From the NCBI GenBank assembly GCA_021613375.1, contig CM038722.1, forward strand, positions 22,774,107 to 22,838,106: a DNA stretch of 64,000 nucleotides. The letters are read 5' to 3'. This document shows, in pieces, positions 33,720 to 57,700 of this stretch. The notes below the pieces were generated by a model. The model saw only the letters and a program-made list of their open reading frames with translations. It was not told where the DNA came from and made no database searches. Every line of letters begins with the position of its first letter. The first letter of the stretch is position 1. The position numbers and the translations under genes were made by a program. The DNA is from Megaleporinus macrocephalus (lineage: Eukaryota > Chordata > Actinopteri > Characiformes > Anostomidae).

Positions 33720-33996
33720 CCTCTCTCTGTCTATCTGCTTGTCTGTTGCGACCCCACGTGGACAGAAAGCTTATTACCGGCCGGTAAAGTAGGTGGATTC
33801 AAACCGCTAAGCCCGCCCCTATCGACTGCCATTTAAATTGGCCAATCACAGTGGAACTTGGCTTTGATTGGCGTCCACTGAGGCCAATAGGATTCGAAAG
33901 CATTGTACGCTTCGAACGTCCGGGAACTATTAGATTTGAGGCCTTAACACGCGAAGCGTACGAGAGAAAGCCGAAATCCGAAAACAACACCGAGAG
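33720..33996 (+). promoter_or_regulatory. ddx39a: ddx39a promoter and probable non-coding exon 1
   Basis: A CpG-rich block ends in the donor ACACCGAGAG|GTAATG (exon end 33996). Upstream lie a GC box (GCCCGCCCC, 33811-33819), CCAAT boxes at 33842-33846, 33867-33871 (inverted) and 33884-33888, and two TTCGAA palindromes at 33893-33898 and 33911-33916. There is no TATA box. Transcription probably starts near 33925-33955. The spacing resembles NF-Y plus CHR promoters of proliferation genes, which fits DDX39A as a growth-linked helicase; that reading is inference. Confidence 0.65.
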
Positions 33997-35189
33997 GTAA
34001 TGTGCAGTTTTCATGTCTGTGAACTGAAGTTTAGAAAGTTTTTCAAAGCGGTACACGTACAGAGTTGTGTATGCTTTTATCTGCTTGTCATTGGTGTCGT
34101 TTTCAGCGCCCACACTCGAGTAAATTAATCCTGTGAAGCTGGAGCAGCTCTTGCAGGTTTCTGGATAGCGCGGTGGCTCAGGTAGCTTAGCATCGTGCTA
34201 ATCAGCAGTGCGGACTGCCAGCGAGGTTTCGTTCGTTTTATTGCTTAAGCGTAAACTCTTTATTCTCTGCAGAGCACCTGTTGGATATTTCTGAAGAGCT
34301 TTTTTAGCTTAAAAACGTGCCGTGTAAGCGAATTATGGTAGCTGGCTAACTGGAGCGCTATCGTTAGATGCTTAAAGTTTGAATGGCGAGGCTGGTCGCC
34401 CCATTCATTGTCTGGAGGAGCGGAGTTTCGGGGAGTTGAGCTGGTTATGCTTTTCGTGGATAAACTAACGTTATCTGGTGTAGTTTCTTTATTAACGGTA
34501 TTTTGATAGCATCCTCACATTTCAGCTTCTTCGCTGTTAGCAGCATTAAGGCAGTACTCTCAAAACCATACTCGTATAACCTAGCAGGCTAACTAGCTGC
34601 ACGAACAAGAACCGCTTAAATCTGGATTTGTAGTTCTGAGTTTTTTCATAAAGCAGGTCTTCTGAGCTATTCGGCTCACTTAGGAGTAATGTTGTAGTTA
34701 AGTCTGCGTAAAGCAACACTGCTTTTTATACATTTCTGCTGTATATACCCTAATATCTATCTATCTATCTATCTATCTGTCTATCTATCTGTCTATCCAT
34801 CCACCCCTAGAATGTCTTAGTAAGCACCAAATGTCTGATTGGCCTTGCATCTAGAGTGGTTTGACTTTTGGGTAACTAGACAGGTAATAAACACCTGAAG
34901 ACGTTATGCGAAGATAAGGTATAGAAATGTTAAGTTGGCCAGATAACATAAACCTACAGTCAAGTCAGTGGAAGAAGTGGTCATATACTTTTCTGGTAGA
35001 CTACCTGTACTTTGTGCCACACTGGTCCTGTTTAATTGTATTTCGTGCAGAACAGCATGTACACACATTTAGGGCTGGACCCGAATATTTGACTCTTCAG
35101 ATATTCGTGTGTTGGTTAGGCATTCAACATGAAAGTCCTTGTGCAGCCTTATATATATATATATATATTTATTTATTTATTTATTTCAG
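33997..35189 (+). other. ddx39a: ddx39a intron 1
   Basis: It runs from the donor at 33997 to the acceptor at 35189. It contains an (ATCT)n/(GTCT) microsatellite at about 34753-34800 and a short AT run next to the acceptor (35152-35187). The rest is unique-looking with no gene. Confidence 0.65.
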
Positions 35190-35196
35190 GGGAAAC

Positions 35197-47027
<11,831 letters not shown>

Positions 47028-47044
<17 letters not shown>

Positions 47045-47290
47045 ATTGTTCCAGTGATCCAGTGTTGACCGTGGTCCATTTGGCCTGTTTTGTAACGGCA
47101 GAAGGGAGGCCCTGCGTATTTTATTTTGATACCTGCTTACACACACCAACCCTTCACAAGACTCCTCTCTCCGTTGAAACATGTACCTTGTTTATTTTAT
47201 TGTCGTTCCTGGGAAATCCTTTTTTAATTTCTCTTGTTGTTCATGGTTGTTTATTGGTTTTGAGAATTAAAACTTTTTTTTATATACTAT
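47028..47290 (+). CDS. ddx39a: ddx39a last exon (stop codon and 3'UTR)
   Basis: The acceptor TTCTCCAG|TCGAGCAG is followed by the last codons IEQSR and TGA at 47042-47044. The coding part of the exon is only 17 nt. The 3'UTR follows, with a probable poly(A) signal ATTAAA at 47266-47271, which puts cleavage near 47285-47300. Confidence 0.9.
47266..47271 (+). terminator. ddx39a: Probable ddx39a poly(A) signal ATTAAA
   Basis: This is the first hexamer of this kind downstream of the stop, about 220 nt away, followed by a T-rich stretch. Transcript data would be needed to place the end exactly. Confidence 0.6.
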
Positions 47291-48358
47291 TAACGACTGT
47301 CCGGGCTTGTGTTGGTGTTGCTTATTCATGTGTACCTGAAAGTAACATTAGGATGTTACATGCCCACATGTGAATTATGAACTTATTCAATTACAGTACT
47401 ATGCAAAGGTCAACGGCCGTTCTTCATTAGTTTAATTTCAATTAAATCCATAAACAAGTATAGATTACAGCATATTCCTCAGTGATTAGGGCAGAAATGC
47501 AGTATTTTCTGTGATGGGTTGTGTGCTTTCATTCAAAGGAAGCAGCAACTCGCAGTCAGTAGTTGGGAGGACTGAAACCAGCTGATTTCTGAAACTGATT
47601 TCAGTCCTAGTAGTTGTTGGTTGTATTTTCTGCTTTTTGGGATTTAAGTCATCTCTGCATCCTTTTAAGCACAGCAAATGTGTTTAGGCTCTGTGGATGT
47701 TTTCCGATCTAAAGCTAGAGTAAGGTTTGATTTGTCTCCTCGCTCAAAAAACATAAAAACACAAGGGTGGGCAATTTAGCATAAATGGATCACAAGACTT
47801 GAGACATTTTCTCTGCATAATATCAGGATTCGACACGCATATTAAATCTAAATAAACCATATTTTATTTTAATGCCATGCAGTTGCAGTGCCGTGATCCT
47901 CACAGGGAAATTCCATCAATCTTCCTAAAATAAAAAAAAATAAAAAATAAAATGTTTCCCTCAAAATTAAAAAACCCCAATGCGTTAGACATCATGCAGG
48001 ATAGGTATGTGGGTGTTTCATTGCACACATGTATTAAATGCGCAGGTCACATTCTTTAGTGTGCGGGCACTTCATTTTATGTAGTAAAAAGTTTTTAGAG
48101 CTGGAGCTGTTTTTTCCATTATTTTTATTTGGCTTATCTCCTCTTTATTGAAGTGGATTATTATATATTTTACCAGAAAATATCTCCTGGAACATCACAG
48201 TACTGTACATGACCATACATACCTGCAGAGGGAGCTGCAGTTAAAGCTGACAGGGGTGTGCAAAGCTGTGCTTCAATCAGCAACACTGGCACATGTCAAT
48301 GTTACCAAAGTTATATTCACAGTTACTTATGCCTTCAATAAACAAAAATAAAAAAGGC

Positions 48359-48409
48359 TGCAGTCTAAACTATATATATTTTAATATATATATATATATT
48401 TAGACTGCA
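48359..48409. repeat. AT-rich palindrome, TGCAGTCTAAA stem
   Basis: TGCAGTCTAAA (48359-48369) is exactly inverted as TTTAGACTGCA (48399-48409), with an AT-rich, nearly self-complementary centre. Confidence 0.7.
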
Positions 48410-48859
48410 TCCTTTCAGTTCAGGCCATTGTGTTTATTGGAAGCATACGTAACTGTTTCTTAGGATGTTTGCTCAAATATATATATATATATATTCTAAT
48501 CATATACTAAACATATATATGTTCCAATCACTGCAGAGAGAGTCAGTATATAATAATGCAGTAAAACAAAAAAAAAAACAAAGTCAGATTGATAAACACA
48601 TAAATAATAAATGGTACTTCACTGTACTGTGTCTAACTTGTTACATCAGTGCAAAAGACAAAAATACGAGCGTTGACATCTTAAACTAGAAGAAACTGAA
48701 GAGCTGTTCGATATTATGTAAATATTGTTCATTACAACATGATGTGCCGTTCATCAGAGGCACTTTGTCACTAATATAAACAACGCATGCAAGTAGCACA
48801 CCTGTAACATACACTGTTATTAATAATAATAATAATAGCTCAGCTCATATCATGGTTGT

Positions 48860-49100
48860 CCAAAGAAAAACCAAAGCATCTCCAATAAGAGGACAAAAAA
48901 ACACTTTTTACTCTGAATGCAAATGAATGGGTAGATATTTTCTTCAAAGCAGGTTTGGAGCATTTTCATTGGTCCGATCATCCTGCAATCCTCACACCAT
49001 GTAAAAAGTAATTGTAGAGTTTAAGTGATGTAGAAAATTAAACATGGCAGTAAATGGAGACTGGTTTTCTTTGTCCAGTGATGATATATGTTCAGTGCGG
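48860..49100. repeat. Interspersed repeat (family of 42150-42415)
   Basis: GGTTTGGAGCATTTTCATTG, GATGTAGAAAATTAAACATG and CAGTGATGATAT are shared in order with the reference copy. It is diverged. Confidence 0.5.
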
Positions 49101-50648
49101 TGTTCTGTTACCTCTCGCAGTTAATTCAGTTTAATTTGAACTGCGTCGAGTACAATCTCTCTCTCCCCTCCTTCGTGCCGTGTCTCATTTTAGCAATTTG
49201 GTATCTGAGCTAAAAGAGGCTGGCTCTATGTATAACCTGCACAACATAAATCTACAGCTTTGGAGGGATCATGCGCCTCCACTCACACAAACACTCTCTC
49301 ACTGTGCTGGAGAGAGGAATTACTGTTACTTCCCATTTACAGGGGAATTCCAACTTTCTTTAACCTTAGTAAATAGAAAAGATGTAAACAGAGTCATTCA
49401 GAGTGATTCGATGTGAAGTGCTTTAGTTCTGAAGAAACATATAGAATCGGTGGTGACCCGAACAGGACGTCTGATGTGTTTAATGTTTCCACAGAAGCTC
49501 CTTCACAGAAAGTCAAGTGGTTTAAGATTACGAATGTTCTGATGCCATCTGAGGAGCAGTGTGTAGCTCTATAACTAGACTGTAGCAAGAGCGTAGACTT
49601 AGCATGGATGGAAGTGACGTGCCCCGATCTGTCAGCGTCTCATTAACCTAGAGGTGCAGCGAGGGTTAAATTACGCTCTCTACTCGAGTCCTTCCTCCCC
49701 GTAACACATACGGCCAGTGTGATTGACTCTGTCCTTCCCTGCTGTCACATAACATGTGAGACTCTGTAGCTACGTTTATTAGCAGCACTCGGCTTTGGCG
49801 CACAGCAGGCTAACATTGGGTGCGTCCGAAATCGCGTACTTCCATACTGAACAGTATACAAAAGCCCCAGCACACTGTCCTATCCCATAATTCCATCAGA
49901 GCAGCGGAGGAATTCAAAGTGGAGGAAAAAGCGTGGTGAAAATCGGTACATCAGCTGTGTGTACATAGCTACGGCTAGTGAACTGCAGCTATATGAGTTA
50001 GCGCTGCTTCTGAGGTAAACAATGATTAAATTCCTCCTGTTTCGTCTTCTCTGAGCCACAGCTCGACACCGTGTGAGTACATATTCAGACAAACACGCAG
50101 AACAGTGTCACAAACAGTCTCTAAATCCGTCAGTAACGGGAGCTTTTAAATAATGGTCGTGGTCTGACGTCTAGCGTCACAGGACTTTGGTAAGATGGCA
50201 GATGTACTGCGTCCGAGGTTGCAGGGACACTAAACACAAGCACACTGAAAGAATGAACTGCTTTAACGGGCAGACAGTGCACTCTAGCTCTAACTGAGTA
50301 CGTAGCCTGCTGTATGCTTTTATTTGTGCTAATGTATTAGCAATGTCAGTTGTACTATGGCTGAAGTAATGTTGATAAGATGTAAGCTCACTGTTTACTG
50401 GTTTGAAACTGGTTGAAACTTGTAGTTTAACAGAGACGTTAGAAAAGATTTAATGTTTTTCTGCGATTGTTACTTTGGTTTTGTGGACAACAGTACCAGG
50501 TTACGCAGTGCTCCATTATTATTAACCTTCTTGTATGGGAGCTGTTTCATTAGCAACTGTGGCTGAAGTAATGTTCATAAGTCTTTAGATGTAAACTCAC
50601 ATCTTATTGGTTTGAAAGTGGCAATCTCTGTATTATTTGTTACCCAGT

Positions 50649-50685
<37 letters not shown>

Positions 50686-50704
50686 TAGAATTTTCAAAGA
50701 AAAT

Positions 50705-51781
50705 CATGCATCTCCATTTATGTACTTTATTTGAATGTAGCAACTGCTGCTTACATTGCGTGAAATTTTCATCATGAATGGATGAACAGAAATGCCCCAA
50801 AATAACCGCTGACTTACACTAAAAGTACAGTTTTTGCCCTCTCGTGTAAAGTTGCAATTTTTTTTTTTTTTTATTTGGTCAGCGATAGACCAGTTCATCA
50901 ACTTAGAAGACACATGTAGATTCTGCATAGTACTTAAAAAGCCTATATTTGTGTTCTAGACATAAAGAGCCCTGTTTCCTAACACCTCCACTGTAAAGAA
51001 ATCAAAAAGCTTGATAACTTTGTCTACAATTAACAATTTCACATCAAACCACTCTTCAACTCTGACTTGGTTTATGCAGAAATCCCCCTTTAACAGAGAC
51101 GGGGGCGGAGCTTTCCTCTGCAAATTATCTTTGGCTTTATAATAGATGCTCCCTGACTGTTCATTTAGTCCTCCTTGAACAGTTTCACAGGGCAAGTCAG
51201 AGAGTTACATAGAATTCAATACATCTAGAAAATATTATATTCAAATCAAACCAACATGTCAGTTCCTGTCTGCTGTCCTCGGCAGAACTGTCGGCCATAC
51301 TGAGCGGTTTTCCTGTACATGTTGGTGTCATCGTGGTTTCTCTTCTGGAGACACGTGAACAGTCTCAGTGCACTGCATTGCGCACTCTCGTCACTAAAAC
51401 GCTCTGCCAGTTGCTGCCAGCGTGAAGTGGCAGGTCAGAAGTCTGTGCAGCCACTGCTGATGAGTACAGGCCAAACTAGTCGATGAACTTGTGCGTGTCT
51501 CCGTAGAGCCACTTCTGCGGTGGCATGGCGGCTTCGTTCAGGTGCCCGCAGTCTTGTCCGCACTTGCAGGACCGGATGAGCATGACTTCTTTGTCTATGC
51601 GGCCTCCTCCGGGACACTGGAAGGGCACGGAGATGGTTCGGGTGTGTCTCGGCACACAACACCGCCCGTCAGTGCACACCCCACAGTAGTTTGGCCTGTA
51701 GGTACGTACGCTACGGCAACCTGCGTAGGTCATGTGAATGGGCTCTGGAGACTTTTGGGCGCGCGTGCACTTCTTTCCTTT
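50705..51781 (-). CDS. ccn1l: ccn1-like exon 5 (CT module, stop, 3'UTR)
   Basis: The acceptor TCACAACAG|AAAGGAAAG starts the exon at 51781 and the stop TAG is at 51478-51476. It encodes the cystine-knot CT module from [20 protein letters not shown] to YGDTHKFID, including the basic KGKKC and the YRPNYCGV region that match the heparin/integrin sites of CCN1. The 3'UTR end is uncertain: minus-strand AATAAA hexamers occur at 50870-50875 (followed by a genomic A run) and 50726-50731. Confidence 0.92.
50726..50731 (-). terminator. ccn1l: Candidate poly(A) signal of the CCN1-like gene
   Basis: AATAAA on the minus strand lies about 745 nt past the stop. A second AATAAA at 50870-50875 is closer and is followed by an A-rich tract. 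Either could be used. Confidence 0.4.
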
Positions 51782-54700
51782 CTGTTGTGAAGAAGTATAA
51801 AGTGGAACAGGGAGAGAGAAAGTGATGATGAGGTGGGAGGAATAAACTGATACTGGTAAACTATCCACTCGGGCATAAATTGCGTATCATCATCTACAAT
51901 ATTCTTGTATTATTGTATTATTCATTTTGCAGAGCCCACTTTGTTAAGTCTGCCTACTTGTCTCTACACTCATTGTCCATTTTGACAGGTCTCTATAGTT
52001 CTACACTTATAGACTCTACTCTATTTCACGGAGCAGGTATTATTTGGGTGGTGGATCATTCTCAGCCCTGCAGTGATGCTGATGTGGTGGTGGCTTGTTA
52101 ATGTGCTTGTCACTGATGGACCGAGAACAGTCCACCAACCAAAGCTATCCAGCCAACCGCATCCTTTGGGCAGTGTCCTGTTACCACTGATGAAAGACTC
52201 GAGGATAACCAACACAACTGTGCAGCAACAGATGAGTTGGTGGACAAGCAAGGTAGTAGTGGACACATTGAGTGGACACAGTGTTTACCAACACCAGCAG
52301 CACTGCTGTGTCTGATCCACTAGTACTAGCGCAACACACAATAGCACACCACCACCACCATATCAGAGTCACTGCAGTGCTGAAAATGTTCCACCACCCA
52401 AATAATACCTGCTCTGTGGTGGCCTTGTGGGGGTCCTGACCACAGGGTAAAATGAGCTACCAAAGTATGCAAAGAAACTAATGGACTACAGTCTGTAGGT
52501 GCAGAACTGCTATATAAATAAAAAATAAATAAAGAAAATTTAATTATGACCGTAAATATCATTATTAATTATGACCTAGTTTTCAATCTGTTAATGCTAT
52601 CAGTTCTTATTGTGCCATAATCAGTAAGCAGCCCTCGCTGAAATGTTCTGAACTTGAAGTTCTTAGGTGAATTTCCTGTTGGAGATCAGAAAATAACAGT
52701 GGGCCGCTCCTGCGTGACATCACAATCATGCTGGAACCAAACCATGGTGCTATATAGTACCTTAGTAGGAAGAGCCAGAGAGCTGCAGGGACGTATGTTG
52801 CAGAGGCGGGTCTGCTTTTCCAGCTTGCACTGAGTGTTGTCATTGGTTATGCGGGATGAAACACCCATTCCACAGCTGCTGGAACATGGCGACCAATCAG
52901 TGGTTTGGACTACGCACTGCTTCTGAACAACGGTCCAATCTGAGAACGAAAAAAAGAGAAGTTAAGAGTGAGACACCTCATCCACACCTGCTCCAGCTCC
53001 AAATCCCTGCTTGGGTGAATTGGATGTATTAGAGTCCAGTAAGAAGCAGGGAAGCTTATTATATACATGTTATCAACAAAACTTTCCCAGAAATTTGATC
53101 AAATAATGATCATTTTCACACAATCTTTAGATTCATCCTCTCGGGAAGAAGACTAAAGCACAACTGATGTTACAAGATGTTTTTTACACACATGCCATGC
53201 CTTTACACATTTTCACCAGGGAGGTCTTCAAAACCCCAAACTCCCCACAGATCTTAACACTAGTGAACACTGGGTGCTTAGATTTTACTAAGTTTTTATG
53301 CCACAGTGTCATTATGTGGAGCTTTTCCACTGCATGGTGCAGATATAGTACCCCCTCAAGGCAACTGGCTGTCATAGCAACCCCACATGAACCTGCCATG
53401 ATGTAAAGGAAACAAATTCTGCTCAGACGGGTCCGATAGCAGCAAGAGCAAAAACACCCAGCAGTAACACTACATTAGAGCTCAGACCACGAGATGATCA
53501 TGGTTGGAGGTGCAGGAGGGGTTTGCTAACTTGATAGCTAGAGTTAGCTAGGATGGTAGTGGTGATTCTCTCTGATCAGTCAGTCTCTGTAGTGTTTATA
53601 CATCAGCTTTAGATGTTAGCTGTTAAGTTATAGAGACTAGAAGAAATCAAAACCAAAGATCTTCTCATGTTCCTTCTTGAGCGCTGGATCATTCGGTACT
53701 AATTGATCTGAATAAGCAAAAGCCTGTCCACCACTTCCACATGTTCTCACGGGTAGTGGTCTTACCAACTTTTGTCTTTTTCATAATGAGCTGCATATTA
53801 ATCTTTACACTCCTTTCAGATTTTTTCACTTTTAGTATCATATGAATAAGTGTAAGACCATTGTCTTACCTGGTAAATGTTTATATCCTTGCTCATCCTC
53901 CCATCCTCTCTTCTTTTCCAGCAGTCCATTCCACAGCCTGCTCTCTACCTTTTCCAGACGTCCATTGGCATGTTTCTTTCTTTTCCATGTCGGCTCCACC
54001 GGCCCTATCTCCCCCTTGTGGCAGTCCACGCTGAAGCAACACTGGCCGGGGATCCGTACCAGTCGAGGGTGAGGGCACGAGGGCGATGCCAGAGGCAGGC
54101 TGGTGGTACAGAGAGGTGCACAACCCACCGCTCCGTCGATACAAGTGCAGTGGTGTTTGCAGCCCACACGGAAGCTCTCACCATTTTGGTAGACTCTGCC
54201 ATTGTACTCGCAGGTGCGGCCTTCCAGTTTGGCTAAGGGTAGAGAAATAGATTTGGAGACTAAAGTTTAGTTTCTAGAAAATACTGCAGTGTCTTGACTA
54301 TTGTAGGACTGGTGTGGCTTAATCTAATGATTTTTCATGTTTTGTTATACTAGTTTAGATTAAACTTCGGTATCTTGTTGTTATCTGTAAATACAAATAT
54401 ACATGAGAGGAGAAAAACACACAAATGGGTGACAACTGAAAGGAAAGAACATGAAGGGTCTCAGAAAGGTGTTTTTCTGGTGTTGCCATGGATTCTGCAC
54501 ATCTCAGGACCGTACTGGAGGAACCTTTCTTTTAAAAGACATTCCTTCAGTTGGTGTTTTCATGATGCGCTGACCAACACCTCGCTCCCAAATCTCCACA
54601 CATGCCATGCCTTTACACATTTTCACCAGGGAGGTCTCCAAATCCCCAAAACTCTCAAAGTCTCAAGTCTCAAACTCTCAAGTCAAATCTTAACACTAGT

Positions 54701-57700
54701 GAACACTGGGGGCTTGGATTTTACTAAATTTGTATACCACAGTGTCATTATGTGGAGCTTTTCCATTGCATGGTGCAGATATAGTAGCCCCTCAAGGCAG
54801 CTGGTTGTAGCAACCCCACATGAAACTGCCATGATGTGAAGGAAACAAATTTAGTTCAGACGGGTCCGATAGCAGCACAAGAAATAAAACTCAGCACTAA
54901 CACTACATTAGAGCTCAGACCACAAGATGATTATGGTTGGAGATGCAGGAGGGGTTTGCTAACCTGGTAGCTAGAGTTAGCTAGGATGGTAGTGGCGATT
55001 CTCTCTGATCAGTCAGTCTCTGTAGCGTTTATACATCACCTTTTGGTGTCAGCTGTAGCTTAAACTGTAATGAGGTTATACAGGCCAGAGATTTAATGTG
55101 TGGCTAAATCCAATGATTTTTCATGTTTTGTTATACTAGTTTATATCAAACTTCTATATCTTGCTGTCATCGGTAAATACAAATCTACATTAGAGGAGAA
55201 AAACACACAAATGTGTGACAACTGAAAGGAAAGAACATAGAGCATCTTAGAAAGGTGTTTCTGCATATCTCAGGAACTGTACTGGAGGAATGAAACACCA
55301 TTCTTTCAAAAGAAATTCTATCAATTGGTGTTTTCATGATGATTTTGAGGAGCGCTGACCCACAAATCGCTCCCGAATCTCTCATAGATGTTTAGATCTG
55401 GTGATTGTGAAAGCCAAACCATATGATTCACATTAATTTCATACTCATTAAACCATTCAGTAACCCCCCATTGTCATCCTGGAAGAGATCATTCCCATCA
55501 GGATAAAAATCTTTCATCGTAGGATGAATATTTCTATAGTTTTCTGCCTGAAACAAAACAAAAAATCTGGAGGAATATATGGTTAGCTACCTAAACTATG
55601 GCTAGCCAGACTAATGTTTGTGAATGAACTTGAAAGTTGGTTAACTGTTAGCTGGTATATGTGGAAGGTCATGCTCATCGGGACTCTGTACACATATGAC
55701 TTCTACGGAACATAGGACAGTCTTAGCTTGCGTTTGTTAATACATCAGCATATATATCACCACATGAGCCCATGTGGTAATATATATCTGAGGTATGTTA
55801 GTTTTTAAGGCAGTGCCGTTTCAGGGGTTTAAAGTCACAGACATTTGGTTTTGGTTTTTCAACTTGTACCTTTCTGCACAGAGATTTCTCGGGATTCCCT
55901 TAATCTTTCAATGCTATTATGCACCGTAGAGGGTGAAATGCCTAAACCTCTTGCAGTCTCTGACTGAGGAACATTATTTTTAAGCTGCTGGATTTTTTTC
56001 TGATGCATTTTTGGCAAAGTGGTGAGCCTTGACCTTCCTTGCTCACAAATGTCTAGGCTTTTCCTGGATGTTTTTTTTAATATCCAAGCATAACTGCATC
56101 TCCTGTACAGTTCACAATGTTCCTAGTCTAAAATTGCCACTGTCCCAACTTTTTCGGAACATGTTGCAGGCATCAGTTTCAGAATGATATGGTGATACCC
56201 TTAAACCATTAAACATTTGTCTTTGTGTTGGGTTTGTAGATTTATTACTGACTGCTTTCCGTTTTTACTTGCATATTATGTACTGTCCTAACTATTTTGG
56301 AATTGGGTTTGTAAAGGTAGGCTATCACACTCCAACACTCTACTATCAGTAGAGTGAGCAGTATTTCAGACTAGCTCTGTTACTGAACTGGATCAGATTC
56401 AATCTTTTTTTCTTTCTTCCGATATCAGGTCCAGCATTTTCTGCTGATGGAACTTGTGAATTTTAATGTGTTCCCTTGGCAGACCTACAGGAGCCTCCCT
56501 CTATGGTGCCTTGTACTTGTATGAAAGCAACACAGTCTGATGCCACTTAGGATATCAACAACAGCCTTCCAGCTGTCCAGCTCTCTCAGGCTAGTGGAGG
56601 GACGAAGAACCCATGATAACAAACATGTCTACGTTCTTTTGCACTCTATTAAACCAGCCTTTCCTTTCCATCTGCCCTCTCGCAGATACATAGGCACACG
56701 GTTCTAGAGTTCCCGGTCTCAGATGTGGCTGGAGTGTGACCAAGACCCTGCATAACTTACAACAGAACTCAACAGAAGAAAATTCCAAGTATTCCTGAAA
56801 CGTTTCAGAATTTTCCTAAGGTTCTGATTACAACAGTTGGCCCTTCCCTTCCCCCAGCAACATGGAACCAGTCGCAGTCGCTCTTAAAAAAAAGAAAGGT
56901 TCTTAAACCGTGCTCGGTTTGTGGTGGTTCTACAAGCTGCAGTGTTGTTAAAGATCCACTTTTGGTCCCCTGAGGAACTTTTCAACAGATGGTTTTTGAA
57001 AGAATCTCTATTTTAACATTATATGACAGTTCATGCTTTTATGTGAAGGTTCTTTAGGCCTTTCAAAGGTTCTTCACAATCATATTATATCTCATTGTCA
57101 AACATGATGGTTCTTTAAGGTGGTTCTTAGAGTGGTTCTTCCATGGCATCCCTCAAGAGTCACCTGGTTTAAGATGTAGATGTGGAGAAACAGTACTGTG
57201 AAGAGGTTTTAGGCATTTGGGGACATTATTATATTTAAAAAAATATTTAAATAGTATTAATACAGTAAGTAGTGTTTTACATATGTCAGTGTGTTTATTT
57301 AATTCTTTCCAAGCTTCTCCTTTTAACAAACCAGTATTATTTACAGTTCTCATCTAATACCTGCTTTAACTGCTCAGTACTTCATTTAGCTAAATCAAGA
57401 TTGCTGCTGAAGGAACTGAATACATTCATAAAATTTCTGGGGCGTCCAGGAGAAATCTGGAACTACACTTTCTTCTTCAAACTGGAGCTCAAATATGATC
57501 TACTTCTTTCATAATAAGATATTTATACTACTTTGTATTGTATTCATGTTTATTTAAATCTGTTCTAATGATATCTTACTGGTGATAATGCGCTTTTAGA
57601 GTTTTGCACAGTGGTGTAGATGTGGACATAGACACTTTACATTATGTGGATGTTTTTGTTAATGATGGTGCTGTAAGGAAGCAAAAGTGGTTTTTCTATG

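Larger units (their letters stand above)
47300..50700. other. Intergenic region between ddx39a and the CCN1-like gene
   Basis: This is convergent intergenic DNA. It holds a 51-bp palindrome (48359-48409), short AT runs (48478-48494, 50651-50682), a copy of the 42150 family (about 48860-49100) and a word, GGGTGCGTCCGAAATCGCGT (49818), typical of the end of a fish DNA element. No exon-like frame was found. Stretches 47400-48350 and 50220-50640 show nothing recognised. Confidence 0.55.

Noticed and set aside
53838..53869. Extension of the VWC frame past 53870 (ending [12 protein letters not shown])
   Set aside because: It is intron read-through; the donor CCAG|GTAAGA and the frame into the TSP1 exon fix the exon end.
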